64,000 nucleotides of DNA from Membranihabitans maritimus (lineage in GTDB: Bacteria; Bacteroidota; Bacteroidia; Chitinophagales; Saprospiraceae), in assembly GCF_021729145.1 (NCBI RefSeq), contig NZ_JAJSLW010000011.1:62001-126000 (forward strand), in the 5' to 3' direction. The notes below the pieces were generated by a model, which saw only the letters and a list, made by a program, of their open reading frames with translations, was not told the origin of the DNA and searched no databases. This document shows, in pieces, positions 17,520-26,461 of the stretch. The position numbers and the translations under genes were made by a program. Numbering within the stretch: the first letter of the stretch is position 1; each line of letters begins with the position of its first letter.

Positions 17520-18962
17520 TCAATCCATTGATTTGACTATAGGCTTTTCGATAAAAGATCTTTTGGCGGTGTTGCATAGATTGCAGGAGTAGTCCTCAGG
17601 CAATTCACTGAAAGGGACATTGGGAGGAATATCCTGGGTTTCATCTCCGTATTCGGGGTCATAAATGGTCATACAATCGGGGCATTGATGTACAAATATT
17701 TCTATTTCTTTTATTTCTTCCTTTTTCGATTCATTTTTTTTCTTTGTTGAGCCCAATTGTTTGAAGTACATTTTACTTAATTCCATTAAAACAATGGGGA
17801 GTTCAATTTTGTCAATATCCTGAACATATACAATATATTCTCTATTATTGGGATCAAAATTTTCGGCATAAAGTACATTGTAAGTATTTCGGATCTGGAA
17901 ACTGGAAACTGTTTTGGGTGATTGATTTTTTTCAATTACTATTGAAGTGAAGTAGAAATCTTCACGCAAATAATCGGTGACCCCAAAAGTCAATCCATAG
18001 GTGCTAATATCATTTTGATCGAAGGTCCTTACCAAAAATTTTTTCAGGTCCAGTGCTTCGGTGTCCCCAACGGGAAGATGCCAATTCAGCTCCAATAGTG
18101 AATGCCGTACATTAATACCAAAAGACCCCAGGAATTTTTCCCATTCCAGTTTTTCATATTTTGGTATGCCTTTTATTATGAAGGACTTCCATGGGGTGAT
18201 ACAGATTTTACCAATTTGGTTTTCCATACACCTTTCGCACATATTCTTCATGAAAGTCAGATCGTAAAGATTGTTTCTCCAATATAAGCCCAGCCAATAT
18301 TTGTCGAGATTTAGCTTGTTCATCCCTTCGTAATAGGGAAAGGGATGGTAGGGGATGTCAAGTGGTTTGTCAAAATTTCTGTTTTCTGTGATAACCAGGT
18401 CATTGAGAAGTTCAAAGATCATTTCTATGGAATCGGGTTCTTCTTTAAGCAACTTTTCAATATTAAAGGCTATTTTTCCCATATCCCAACTGTTGATCAA
18501 CGCCGGGTACATTTCCATTTTTTCCCATTCTGTCAGTCGAATATAGAGATACCAGTAGTCATCGTGGGAAGAGGCTATAAAATTCAAATGGCCTGTGAAT
18601 AATGGGACCAGTCTTTGGAGAGGGTCAGTTATATTAATCTTCAGGCTGGAATGAAAATTAAATTGTTCCAGGATATATAAATAGCGGGAACTGGTTAGCC
18701 ACGAAGTTGCCGGAAATATATCTGCTGAAACGTATGATGATACGATGTTTTCATTGCCTTTTAATTCTGGTAGTATGATTTCCGGTTCGTTGGAACGATT
18801 TGGGATTTTATCAGGTAATTTCGATGGTAAAATGATATCTTGCCGTGAACCGAAAGATATAGCATTCATTCCTACCGATTCAGCAAGGTCAATGCACTCT
18901 TTTAGTTCGCCAGGTGATATAACACCACCCTTAACTGCTAATCTGGCCAAACTCTTTTTCAT
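17520..18962 (-). CDS. NirB-like scaffold fused to a C-terminal rubredoxin domain
   Basis: This 480-residue protein is the last gene of the nitrate operon. Its N-terminus (LARLAVKGGVISPGELKECI, then AISFGSRQDIILP) resembles the ferredoxin-like half domain of nitrite/sulfite reductases; compare GEITPDKLIEMG in the NirB of this window. A second half near residues 250-300 (KICITPWKSFIIKG) looks alike, but the CX5C / CX3C siroheme ligands are missing, although MCERCMENQIGKIC keeps three cysteines. Residues about 428-475 form a rubredoxin (CPDC ... YDPEYGD ... LPEDYSCNLC) with all four iron ligands. It starts 9 bp after the nitrate-reductase stop. I infer an electron carrier or assembly partner for nitrate reduction. 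The rubredoxin is certain; the scaffold reading is likely. Confidence 0.8.
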   Translation of the reverse strand: MKKSLARLAVKGGVISPGELKECIDLAESVGMNAISFGSRQDIILPSKLPDKIPNRSNEPEIILPELKGNENIVSSYVSADIFPATSWLTSSRYLYILEQFNFHSSLKINITDPLQRLVPLFTGHLNFIASSHDDYWYLYIRLTEWEKMEMYPALINSWDMGKIAFNIEKLLKEEPDSIEMIFELLNDLVITENRNFDKPLDIPYHPFPYYEGMNKLNLDKYWLGLYWRNNLYDLTFMKNMCERCMENQIGKICITPWKSFIIKGIPKYEKLEWEKFLGSFGINVRHSLLELNWHLPVGDTEALDLKKFLVRTFDQNDISTYGLTFGVTDYLREDFYFTSIVIEKNQSPKTVSSFQIRNTYNVLYAENFDPNNREYIVYVQDIDKIELPIVLMELSKMYFKQLGSTKKKNESKKEEIKEIEIFVHQCPDCMTIYDPEYGDETQDIPPNVPFSELPEDYSCNLCNTAKRSFIEKPIVKSMD

Positions 18963-18971
18963 TTAATGGAT

Positions 18972-21900
18972 TTACACTGAGAACAAAGCCTCATTTAAAA
19001 TTTCTTTTACTTCCGGTTTGCAGCTACCACACCCCAATCCGGCACCTGTTTTTGCACAAAGTTCATTAAAATCAAGACACCCACCTTCAATAGCTTCTTT
19101 GATATTCCCTGCTCCGGTGGAATTACAGGAACATACCAATTGGCCTTTTACTTCTTTTTGGGGGCCGTTTCCACGCAATAGTTTTTCGCGTTTGTCTGAC
19201 AATTCTGTTTTATCTTCAATCAGGGATTTGAATTCGGCAAACTCATTATTATCTCCTATCAAAATGGCTCCCACCAGGCAATCATTTTTTACAATGCACT
19301 TTTTGTAAAAACTCTTTCTTATGTCCATCAAAACGATTTCTTCATACGAGTCATCGTTTTTAGGGGTATTTATTTTGCCGATACTACATAGCTTGAAGTC
19401 CTGAAATTTTAAAATATTCATGGGTATAGAACCTCTGTAGATGCTGCTTACATCCCCAGCTATGAAGTTGGCCAGTATACTGGCTTGTTCTTCTGCTGCG
19501 GCAGTTATTCCATACATTTCGTCCCTAAATTCAGCAATTTCCCCTATAGCGAAAATACTTGGATCAGATGTTTGGAGGTATTGATTGACTTTTATCCCTC
19601 GGCCACAACGCAATTTAGATTTCCTGGCAATACCTATATTAGGTTGGGTACCTATGGCATAGACGATTGCATGCGACTGCAAAATTTTTCCACTTTTCAG
19701 TGTGATCATTAATTCCCGGCTGTCTTTATAGTCAAAAACAGTACTGACTTCATTGTCAAAGTAAATTTTGATAGAGCGATTTTGTACGTTTTCGGCTAAA
19801 ATTTTACTGGCGATCCCGTCTAGCTGGCGTTCCATCAACCGGCTTCCTCTCTGGACAATGGTAATCCTGATATTAGTTTTTTTTAGTGCGGCTGCCAATT
19901 CCAGTCCCAATAGCCCCCCACCAACTATCACAACGTGCTTTTCTTCCGGAGGCAGTGATATATCAAAAAGGTGTTTTTTCAGGTATTCGGCATCTTCTCT
20001 TTTCCTCAAGGTAAACCTACCCGGGGCATGTATAGGAACTTCCATGGGAGCATTAGCCTTGCTTCCGGTGGCAATAATCAAGCGATCATAATTGTGTAAA
20101 TTTCCAAGGGAATCCAAGATAGTACTATCTGATCGGTTTATTGCATGGATCCAAATTTCTGAGTGTAATATGATATTTAATTTATTGAGTTCTTCCTTTT
20201 TAATTTTGACTAATTCATCCCAGGTCAAATCGTCGGATATGTATTCAGGTAACAATACTCGGTTATAAAATGGATTGGCTTCTCCAGAAAATACATGGAT
20301 TTCATCGGTTGAATTTTGCTCCCTGTAATTTTGTACAAACCTAAAGGAAGCTGCTCCCGCACCGATAATATAAATCTTTTCGACAGGTTTTTTGTATTTG
20401 GTTACTGAAATCATGGTGTACTTAAAATCGGGTTCTTTGGATATTGGATCCAATTTCTCTTCCGTAACATTGTTGGCCCTGTTTAGGTCATAGTTGAGTT
20501 GCTTCCCCCAGTGCATGGGGATAAAGACAACTCCCTCCCGTATTTTATTCGTTATTCTACATCGAACCCGAATGACCCCGTTTTTGCTCTTTACTTCAAC
20601 GACATCCCCATCTTTAAGTCTGTTTATATAAGCGTCTACAGGGTTTATGTCAAGAACCGGCTTCGAATAGTGTTTCTTTAACCGTGAAACTTTACCGGTT
20701 TTGGTCATAGTGTGCCATTGATCGCGAATCCGTCCTGTAGTCAGAATAAGTGGAAAGTCGTCATCCTCCTTGGGTGATTGGTAATGGGACTGGGCAGGTA
20801 TATTAAAAATAGCTTTTTTCGTAGAAGTATAAAATTGATTGTCCGTAAACAATCTTTTGGTTCCCGGGTGCTTGTAGTCCGGAACAGGCCATTGAAAAGT
20901 TCCTTCGGTTCGAAGTCGATCGTAGTTTAGGTACGAAATATCAATATTGGTATTCTTTGTAAGTAAACTATATTCTTTGTATATCTCTTCATTATTGGAG
21001 TAGTCGAATCCCTTGTACCCCATTTTTTGAGCAAATCGGCAAAGAATTTCCACGTCGGGTAAAGCTTCTCCCGGTGGATTTATACCTTTGGGCAGGTAAG
21101 AGATTCGACGTTCGGAATTGGTCATTGTGCCTTCCTTTTCCAGCCATCCGGCTGCCGGTAATAATAGATCGGCAAATTGGGTTGTGTCCGAATGATGAGA
21201 AATATCCTGAACGATGACAAATTTAGCTTTCTTCAGTGCCCTTTCTACTTTCCTTGAATCGGGAAGACTCACCATCGGATTTGTACACACGATCCAAATG
21301 GCTTTAAGGTTCCCTTTTTCCAATGCATCAAACATTTCGGTAGCAGTGTAACCCGGTTTCCCACTGATTTCTTTCCCGCCCCAGAAAGCTGAAACTTCAT
21401 TTCTGTGTTCAGGGTTGGACAAATCCTTATGTGCTGCTAGTAAACTGGCCATCCCACCTACTTCCCGTCCCCCCATGGCATTGGGTTGGCCGGTTAATGA
21501 AAATGGTCCGGATCCCGGTTTTCCAACCTGGCCTGTTAATAATGAAAGGGATAGTAAAGCGAAATTTTTATCCGTTCCCATTATGCTTTGGTTTAAGCCC
21601 ATGGCCCACATGCTGATAAATCCTTCTGACTTACCGATCCAGTCTGCTGCTAATTTTAGGTCGTTAATCGATATTCCACATATTGCTGCTGCCCTTTTTA
21701 TAGAGACTTTGTTGATGTGGTCTGTATAGGATTCAAAATTTTGAGTATGGTTCTTGATAAAGTGATAATCTATTAAACCCCGTTTGAGCAATTGTTTTCC
21801 TATAGCATGGTATAGTACTATATCTGTACCCGGTATAATTGGCAAATGGAGATCTGCCATTGCGGCAGTATCTGTTTTTCTTGGATCAACTACGATAATT

Positions 21901-22490
21901 TTTACATCGGGATTCTTTTCTTTATGCTGTTCCAGCCTTCGAAAAAGGATAGGATGGCACCATGCGGGATTGGCCCCCGCTATTACAAAACAATCTGCCA
22001 GTTCAATATCCTCATAGCACCCCGGTACGCTGTCTTCCCCAAAGGTTTTTTTATATCCCATAACGGCAGAACTCATGCAGAGACGCGAATTGGTATCAAT
22101 ATTATTGGTTCCCAAAAAGCCTTTACACAATTTATTGGCAATATAATATTCTTCCGTCAGGCATTGACCGGATACATAAAAGCCTACGCTATCAGGGCCA
22201 TATTTATTTATTAGGGATTTGAATACAGCGGTAGCTCTGTTCAAAGCTGCGTCCCATTGTACCCTTTCCATGGGATGAGATCGGCTCCATCTCATTTGCG
22301 GATATAGAATTCGATCCGAAGTATCATTAACTACATGATGAAGATTTCTACCCTTTGAGCACAACATCCCACGGTTGACAGGGTGATTTTCATCTCCTTT
22401 GACCAATACACGGTTGTTTTGATCTTTTGATACTTCAATCCCGCATCCCACGCCGCAATACGAACACGTAGTTTTAAGTGGTGTATTCAT
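18972..22490 (-). CDS. assimilatory nitrate reductase fused to its FAD/NAD reductase and a BFD domain
   Basis: The 1172-residue cytoplasmic enzyme should reduce nitrate to nitrite. Residues 1 to about 690 form a molybdopterin (bis-MGD) oxidoreductase with the N-terminal [4Fe-4S] set CSYCGVGC...MLCSKGRN and typical SRLCMSSAVMGYK and GQPNAMGGREVGGM motifs. Residues about 700-1090 are a pyridine-nucleotide-disulphide-type FAD/NAD domain with IIGAGAASFRFV and VVIVGGGLLGLELAAALK. Residues about 1115-1165 are a BFD-like [2Fe-2S] domain (CSC ... GCGSCKPEV). Catalytic and reductase parts, often separate proteins (NasA/NasC and NasB), are therefore one chain. It sits between the nitrate transporter (39 bp upstream) and the rubredoxin gene. 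Related fused enzymes exist in Bacteroidota, so this is a lineage form rather than an artefact. Confidence 0.9.
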   Translation of the reverse strand: MNTPLKTTCSYCGVGCGIEVSKDQNNRVLVKGDENHPVNRGMLCSKGRNLHHVVNDTSDRILYPQMRWSRSHPMERVQWDAALNRATAVFKSLINKYGPDSVGFYVSGQCLTEEYYIANKLCKGFLGTNNIDTNSRLCMSSAVMGYKKTFGEDSVPGCYEDIELADCFVIAGANPAWCHPILFRRLEQHKEKNPDVKIIVVDPRKTDTAAMADLHLPIIPGTDIVLYHAIGKQLLKRGLIDYHFIKNHTQNFESYTDHINKVSIKRAAAICGISINDLKLAADWIGKSEGFISMWAMGLNQSIMGTDKNFALLSLSLLTGQVGKPGSGPFSLTGQPNAMGGREVGGMASLLAAHKDLSNPEHRNEVSAFWGGKEISGKPGYTATEMFDALEKGNLKAIWIVCTNPMVSLPDSRKVERALKKAKFVIVQDISHHSDTTQFADLLLPAAGWLEKEGTMTNSERRISYLPKGINPPGEALPDVEILCRFAQKMGYKGFDYSNNEEIYKEYSLLTKNTNIDISYLNYDRLRTEGTFQWPVPDYKHPGTKRLFTDNQFYTSTKKAIFNIPAQSHYQSPKEDDDFPLILTTGRIRDQWHTMTKTGKVSRLKKHYSKPVLDINPVDAYINRLKDGDVVEVKSKNGVIRVRCRITNKIREGVVFIPMHWGKQLNYDLNRANNVTEEKLDPISKEPDFKYTMISVTKYKKPVEKIYIIGAGAASFRFVQNYREQNSTDEIHVFSGEANPFYNRVLLPEYISDDLTWDELVKIKKEELNKLNIILHSEIWIHAINRSDSTILDSLGNLHNYDRLIIATGSKANAPMEVPIHAPGRFTLRKREDAEYLKKHLFDISLPPEEKHVVIVGGGLLGLELAAALKKTNIRITIVQRGSRLMERQLDGIASKILAENVQNRSIKIYFDNEVSTVFDYKDSRELMITLKSGKILQSHAIVYAIGTQPNIGIARKSKLRCGRGIKVNQYLQTSDPSIFAIGEIAEFRDEMYGITAAAEEQASILANFIAGDVSSIYRGSIPMNILKFQDFKLCSIGKINTPKNDDSYEEIVLMDIRKSFYKKCIVKNDCLVGAILIGDNNEFAEFKSLIEDKTELSDKREKLLRGNGPQKEVKGQLVCSCNSTGAGNIKEAIEGGCLDFNELCAKTGAGLGCGSCKPEVKEILNEALFSV

Positions 22491-22501
22491 CGATTTATAT
22501 T

Positions 22502-22522
22502 TACGTAATCAGAGTATACGTA
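22502..22522. promoter_or_regulatory. paired TACGTA sites between transporter and nitrate reductase genes
   Basis: Two TACGTA hexamers (22502-22507 and 22517-22522) lie 15 bp apart in the 39-bp gap. Similar hexamers occur at 23915-23920 and 26380-26385, upstream of the transporter and the regulator gene. They could bind the NarL-like regulator, but TACGTA also occurs elsewhere in the window. Confidence 0.25.
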
Positions 22523-22529
22523 AAACTAC

Positions 22530-23861
22530 TTATTTTTTTATAGAAACCAACTTTACGGTTAAAGATTCTTTCATTTCTTTTTCAGCGACTCTTTCTTCTT
22601 CAGTTGAGAAGCGTACCACCAGGGCAAGAAATGAAACCACTGTTACGACGATTCCAATCGTGTAAAGGGCAGTAGAGTAGGTTATGTTTTCAGCTTTGAA
22701 AAGAAATCCAGCGGCAACGGCTCCTGCATTTCCACCTGCACCTACAATACCACTTACAGTACCCACTGCTTTTTTATTGATAAAGGGAACTACCGAATAG
22801 GTTGCTCCTTCAGCCATTTGGACGCAAAGGCTGAAAAGAATCATAACGCCTATGGCAGCTGCCAGAACAGTCATCTGTGAAAAGATGATCAGGGCGCCCC
22901 CTTCGAGCAATAGTACACTGAATAAGAAAATAACCCTACCCTTAAGCCCTTTTTTTATGCCTGCCAGATCTCCAAAATACCCTCCCAGGCTACGAGCGAA
23001 TAAATTCATTGTGCCGAATAATCCCGCGATCAAACCTGCAGTCTTAAGGTCAAGTGTGAAATAATCCATGTAGTAAATGGCTGCAATATTGTTAATTGTT
23101 AATTCTACCCCGAAGCAAGCGCCGTAGATTAAAAACAGAGCCCAGATTCTTTTGTCTTTTACAACATCTAAGAATCTGATTTGATTGGTTTTTACGGTAT
23201 TTTTAAAATTTAGGTCGGTTAGGTTTCCCTCAGGCCTGTCCGTAGTATATTTATAATATATTATTCCCATTATGATCATAATTACTCCGGGTACGACCAT
23301 AGCTAGTCTCCAGGATTGAGCATCGGTATAACCCAGGCCAACAAAACCAGCAAAAATTAGTGGCATTACCATTTGGGTAACTCCCCCTCCCATATTACCC
23401 CAGCCGGCAGTAGTGGCATTTGCCCTTCCAACTACATTGGGAGCAAACATTACCGATGTATGGTATTGAGTAATTACAAAAGATGCTCCTATGACACCTA
23501 TTATCAGTCGAAAAATTAAAAAAGATTCGTAACTATTGCTAAATCCGATAGAAATAACCGGTATGGAACCAATTATTAATAACCAGGTATACGTAATTCT
23601 CGGACCAATGCGGTCGCAAAGCCATCCGATACCCAACCGGGCAAAAACCGTAACCGCCACAGACGCAATAATAGTACTTCCGATTTGATCCTTTGTCAAT
23701 GACAATTCATCCCTTACTATAGCCATTAATGGGGCAATGCCAAACCAGCCAAAAAAGCAAAGGAAAAATGAAAACCAGGTTATGTGAAAAGTTCTCATGG
23801 AGGGAGGAGCAAAACTAAATAATTTAATTTTTGTAGCCTTTTTGCCCGAATAATTTTTCAT
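22530..23861 (-). CDS. NarK/NrtP-type nitrate/nitrite transporter (MFS)
   Basis: This 443-residue inner-membrane carrier of the nitrate-nitrite porter family has twelve predicted membrane segments. The signature is clear: GASFVITQYHTSVMFAPN followed by TTAGWGNMGGGVTQ, and a second glycine-rich stretch, GTVSGIVGAGGNAGAVAAG, in the C-terminal half. It is the first gene of the transporter / nitrate reductase / rubredoxin operon, preceded by a well-formed promoter at 23899-23930, and lies divergent to a porin gene. Nitrate uptake for assimilation is the likely role; nitrite export is also possible in this family. Confidence 0.9.
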   Translation of the reverse strand: MKNYSGKKATKIKLFSFAPPSMRTFHITWFSFFLCFFGWFGIAPLMAIVRDELSLTKDQIGSTIIASVAVTVFARLGIGWLCDRIGPRITYTWLLIIGSIPVISIGFSNSYESFLIFRLIIGVIGASFVITQYHTSVMFAPNVVGRANATTAGWGNMGGGVTQMVMPLIFAGFVGLGYTDAQSWRLAMVVPGVIMIIMGIIYYKYTTDRPEGNLTDLNFKNTVKTNQIRFLDVVKDKRIWALFLIYGACFGVELTINNIAAIYYMDYFTLDLKTAGLIAGLFGTMNLFARSLGGYFGDLAGIKKGLKGRVIFLFSVLLLEGGALIIFSQMTVLAAAIGVMILFSLCVQMAEGATYSVVPFINKKAVGTVSGIVGAGGNAGAVAAGFLFKAENITYSTALYTIGIVVTVVSFLALVVRFSTEEERVAEKEMKESLTVKLVSIKK

Positions 23862-23898
23862 AGGTGTCGATTTAAATATCTAAAAGTTGTTAATATTT

Positions 23899-23930
23899 CA
23901 AAAGTAAGTATAATTACGTATTATTGCAAA
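23899..23930 (-). promoter_or_regulatory. promoter of the nitrate operon
   Basis: On the minus strand TTTG (23927-23930) and TACTTTTG (23899-23906) are 20 bp apart, a full Bacteroidota consensus, 38 bases before the transporter ATG. Between the two elements lies GTAAGTATAATTACGTA, with GTAA/TTAC symmetry, a natural place for a regulator. Confidence 0.6.
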
Positions 23931-24020
23931 AATGAAATTAAATTATATCTAATAAATTATTGTTTTTTGTATATAAAAGATTGAAAAATAGCAAATTATA
24001 ATAATAGTATTAATTGAGAA

Positions 24021-24028
24021 TAATTTTG
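24021..24028 (+). promoter_or_regulatory. candidate -7 element of the porin gene
   Basis: TAATTTTG fits TAnnTTTG and lies about 55 bases before the porin ATG. There is no -33 match at the right distance, which would suit an activated promoter. Confidence 0.35.
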
Positions 24029-24032
24029 TAAA

Positions 24033-24050
24033 TTAAGTAAATATACTTAA
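24033..24050. promoter_or_regulatory. inverted repeat TTAAGTA-N4-TACTTAA
   Basis: This perfect 7-bp inverted repeat sits in the 222-bp divergent region between the nitrate transporter and the porin gene, just downstream of the candidate -7 element and 33 bases before the porin ATG. Its size and symmetry suit a dimeric regulator such as the NarL-like protein; this is inference. Confidence 0.45.
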
Positions 24051-24083
24051 TATTGTGTCGTTCAATAATCAATAGTATTTCTT

Positions 24084-25352
24084 ATGAAGCAATTACTAGC
24101 TCTTTTTAGCGCTTTGATACTTATAGTCGTATTTTCAAAAGCTTTAGTAGCCCAAATAAGTTTGTCGGGTGAAATCAGGCCGCGATCCGAATTTCGCCAT
24201 GGATTTAAGGAGCCCCTTGAAACCGGAAAGAAACCAGCATTTTTTACGGAACAGCGAACCAGGTTGGTTGGTGGATATAAATCCAAGAAAGTGGAAGTTG
24301 GCGTATCAATCCAGGATGTACGGATCTGGGGAAGTGTGGATCAGGTTTATAAGGTAGATCCATCGCTAATGAATGTAAACCAGGCGTGGGCCACTATTAA
24401 AATGAATGAGTTGAATAAAGTGATTGTGGGTAGGCAAATACTGGACTATGATAATGCAAGAATATTAGGTAGTTTAGACTGGGCCCAGCAAGGTCGGAGC
24501 CACGATTTACTAAGGTATATTTTTGAGAATAAGAGCTGGAGTGTCCACCTCGGACTGGCTTTTAATCAGGATAGTTATACACCGGAACCAGCGAAGCTTG
24601 ATAATACATTTTATGCCAGTACGAATAACTACAAAACATTGCATTATACCTGGATAAAAAAATTATTTGAAAAATCTTCTATTTCAGTTTTATTGCTCAA
24701 CCAGGGTATGCAGATAGCTCCTGATACTGTTAATTATAATCAGTCTATCGGGGTGAATGTGTCTCATAAGATAGGAGAAAGTACCTTCAAAGGTGAATGG
24801 CACTATCAAGCTGGTAAAAATGGTAGATTCAAGAAAATAAAAGGTTTTCTGGCGGCCATATCTCTCGATCATTCTTTCAACAATGTTGGGACTACCATCG
24901 GAATTGATTGGCTTTCGGGGGATAATCCTAACACAGATTCTTTTGAAGCTTTTACTCCGTGGTATGGTACCAATCACAAATTTTATGGATTAATGGATTA
25001 TTTTTATGTCGGAAACGGGCATAAGAATTTCGGACTTGTAAATCCATATTTCAAAACCCATATTTCAATTAATGAACGTACCAGATGGGTACTTCATTTA
25101 CATCATTTTATATCAGATACCAGGATCAAAGGTTCCAATTATTCAAAGACGAATAATAATATTCTTGGAAATGAATTAGATTTAGTATTTAGTTATAATA
25201 TTACACCTGATGTAAATTTGAAACTTGGTTATAGTCAAATGTTTTTTGCACGTGGTATGGAAGTCGTCAAAGAAACTATGGATCCCAGGAAGACGGCATC
25301 CTGGGGGTGGGCTATGCTTACGTTGAAACCGAAGCTAATTAAAAAGGATTGA
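24084..25352 (+). CDS. outer-membrane porin of the alginate-export family, nitrate cluster
   Basis: This 422-residue protein has a signal peptide (cleavage near LVAQ) followed by an antiparallel beta-strand pattern throughout. SGEIRPRSEFRHGF, VEVGVSIQDVRIWG and VIVGRQILDYDNARILGSLD resemble alginate-export (AlgE-type) porins. The last strand ends WAMLTLKPKLIKKD. It is divergent from the nitrate operon and shares its regulatory region, so I infer that it lets nitrate or another small anion cross the outer membrane. No alginate gene is nearby, so the family name should not be read as function. Confidence 0.75.
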   Translation: MKQLLALFSALILIVVFSKALVAQISLSGEIRPRSEFRHGFKEPLETGKKPAFFTEQRTRLVGGYKSKKVEVGVSIQDVRIWGSVDQVYKVDPSLMNVNQAWATIKMNELNKVIVGRQILDYDNARILGSLDWAQQGRSHDLLRYIFENKSWSVHLGLAFNQDSYTPEPAKLDNTFYASTNNYKTLHYTWIKKLFEKSSISVLLLNQGMQIAPDTVNYNQSIGVNVSHKIGESTFKGEWHYQAGKNGRFKKIKGFLAAISLDHSFNNVGTTIGIDWLSGDNPNTDSFEAFTPWYGTNHKFYGLMDYFYVGNGHKNFGLVNPYFKTHISINERTRWVLHLHHFISDTRIKGSNYSKTNNNILGNELDLVFSYNITPDVNLKLGYSQMFFARGMEVVKETMDPRKTASWGWAMLTLKPKLIKKD

Positions 25353-25682
25353 AAGCAGTTTTAAAGTTCAGAAAATCAATACAGTAGGCTTAAAATCCTA
25401 TCTTGCAGGCAATTGACAACTATTTTGATATCACCAATTAATTATATTAGGTATGTTTTTTCATGTATTCCTTGACAGGAGACGGGGCAATTCCAGGAAA
25501 TTTCTTAATAGAAAACGGAAGCGGGGAAGAAAAAAACATCCAGGAGACGTAAACGAAAGGATCGCAAGGCCTGGGCAATGAATCTGGAGCTGTAAGTAAT
25601 ATATTGGTCTTCCTGCATGAAAGATTTCAAAAGAATCCAACCTGGCTGGTTGTTCGTAACACTTAAATCACAGCTCAGCGGA
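25353..25682. other. intergenic region with one small basic open frame
   Basis: About 330 bases lie between the porin and the NarL-like gene. The only item of note is a 42-codon plus-strand frame (25453-25581) rich in Arg and Lys. I see no terminator hairpin that I trust. Confidence 0.4.
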
Positions 25683-26351
25683 TTAAAAAAGATCTAATTC
25701 TCTTGCTTTCTTGGTAAGCTCTACAAGATTTTTGACATCTAGCTTCTTCATCAAGTTGAATCTGTGTACTTCAGCTGTCCTCTTACTTATTTTTAGTTCG
25801 GTGGCAATTTCTTTGTTGTTTTTGCCATCGAGTATGTGACTGAGGATTTCATTTTCACGTTTGGTAATTCCAAATTCTTCCCGAAGTGATTTTTCTTCCT
25901 CTTTAGGTTCCTGTTGTTGAGGCGGGCTATTATAATTTTTCAACAATATGGCTGAAATATCACCACTAAAGTATTTGCTTCCCGAATGAACAGTATGGAT
26001 GGCTTTAATAAATTCTTCTTTGCTGGAACCTTTAAGTAAATACCCATCTGCTCCTGCATCAATGGATTGTAATACATATTCTTCTGAATCATGCATGGAA
26101 AGCACCAATGTGTGTACGGGAGCCCCAGAGTTTTTTAAAGAACTGATTACTTCAATCCCGGTTTTGCCCGGCATGCGGATATCAGCTATCAAAACATCCG
26201 CAGAAATTTTGCTCATAACTTCCATGGCTTCCAGCCCATCTGAAGCTTCGGCAACTACATCAATATCTTTTTCGTCTTCCAACAGGGCTTTGATTCCATC
26301 CCGGACCAGGATATGATCATCTGCCAATACGACTTGTATTTTATCTTCCAT
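25683..26351 (-). CDS. NarL/FixJ-family response regulator
   Basis: This 222-residue DNA-binding regulator has an N-terminal receiver domain with acidic residues DDH near the start, the phospho-accepting Asp in VLIADIRMPG (about residue 57) and a conserved Lys in LLKGSSKEEF. A Gln/Pro/Glu-rich linker (about 145-160) leads to a LuxR-type helix-turn-helix (ITKRENEILSHILDG ... SKRTAEVHRFNLMKKL). It lies next to the nitrate genes and is the natural partner of the NarX-like kinase at 1934-3790, which has the matching HisKA_3 domain. Pairing is inferred from family and neighbourhood. Confidence 0.85.
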   Translation of the reverse strand: MEDKIQVVLADDHILVRDGIKALLEDEKDIDVVAEASDGLEAMEVMSKISADVLIADIRMPGKTGIEVISSLKNSGAPVHTLVLSMHDSEEYVLQSIDAGADGYLLKGSSKEEFIKAIHTVHSGSKYFSGDISAILLKNYNSPPQQQEPKEEEKSLREEFGITKRENEILSHILDGKNNKEIATELKISKRTAEVHRFNLMKKLDVKNLVELTKKARELDLF

Positions 26352-26373
26352 TCATATTGAGTTGAATCGAATT

Positions 26374-26381
26374 CAAAAGTA
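26374..26381 (-). promoter_or_regulatory. candidate -7 element of the response-regulator gene
   Basis: On the minus strand this reads TACTTTTG, the same octamer as in the nitrate-operon promoter, with a TACGTA site overlapping at 26380-26385. The ATG is 22 bases downstream. No -33 match is seen. Confidence 0.35.
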
Positions 26382-26461
26382 CGTATTTTTTATTAGAGTG
26401 AAATAAGCCTAAGTATATTGTTCGTATACATATTCTTACGCAAGAAAATATTCATTATAGT

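Noticed and set aside
24084-25352. Alginate export function for the porin
   Set aside because: Only the barrel family matches; no alginate synthesis gene is present and the context is nitrate assimilation.
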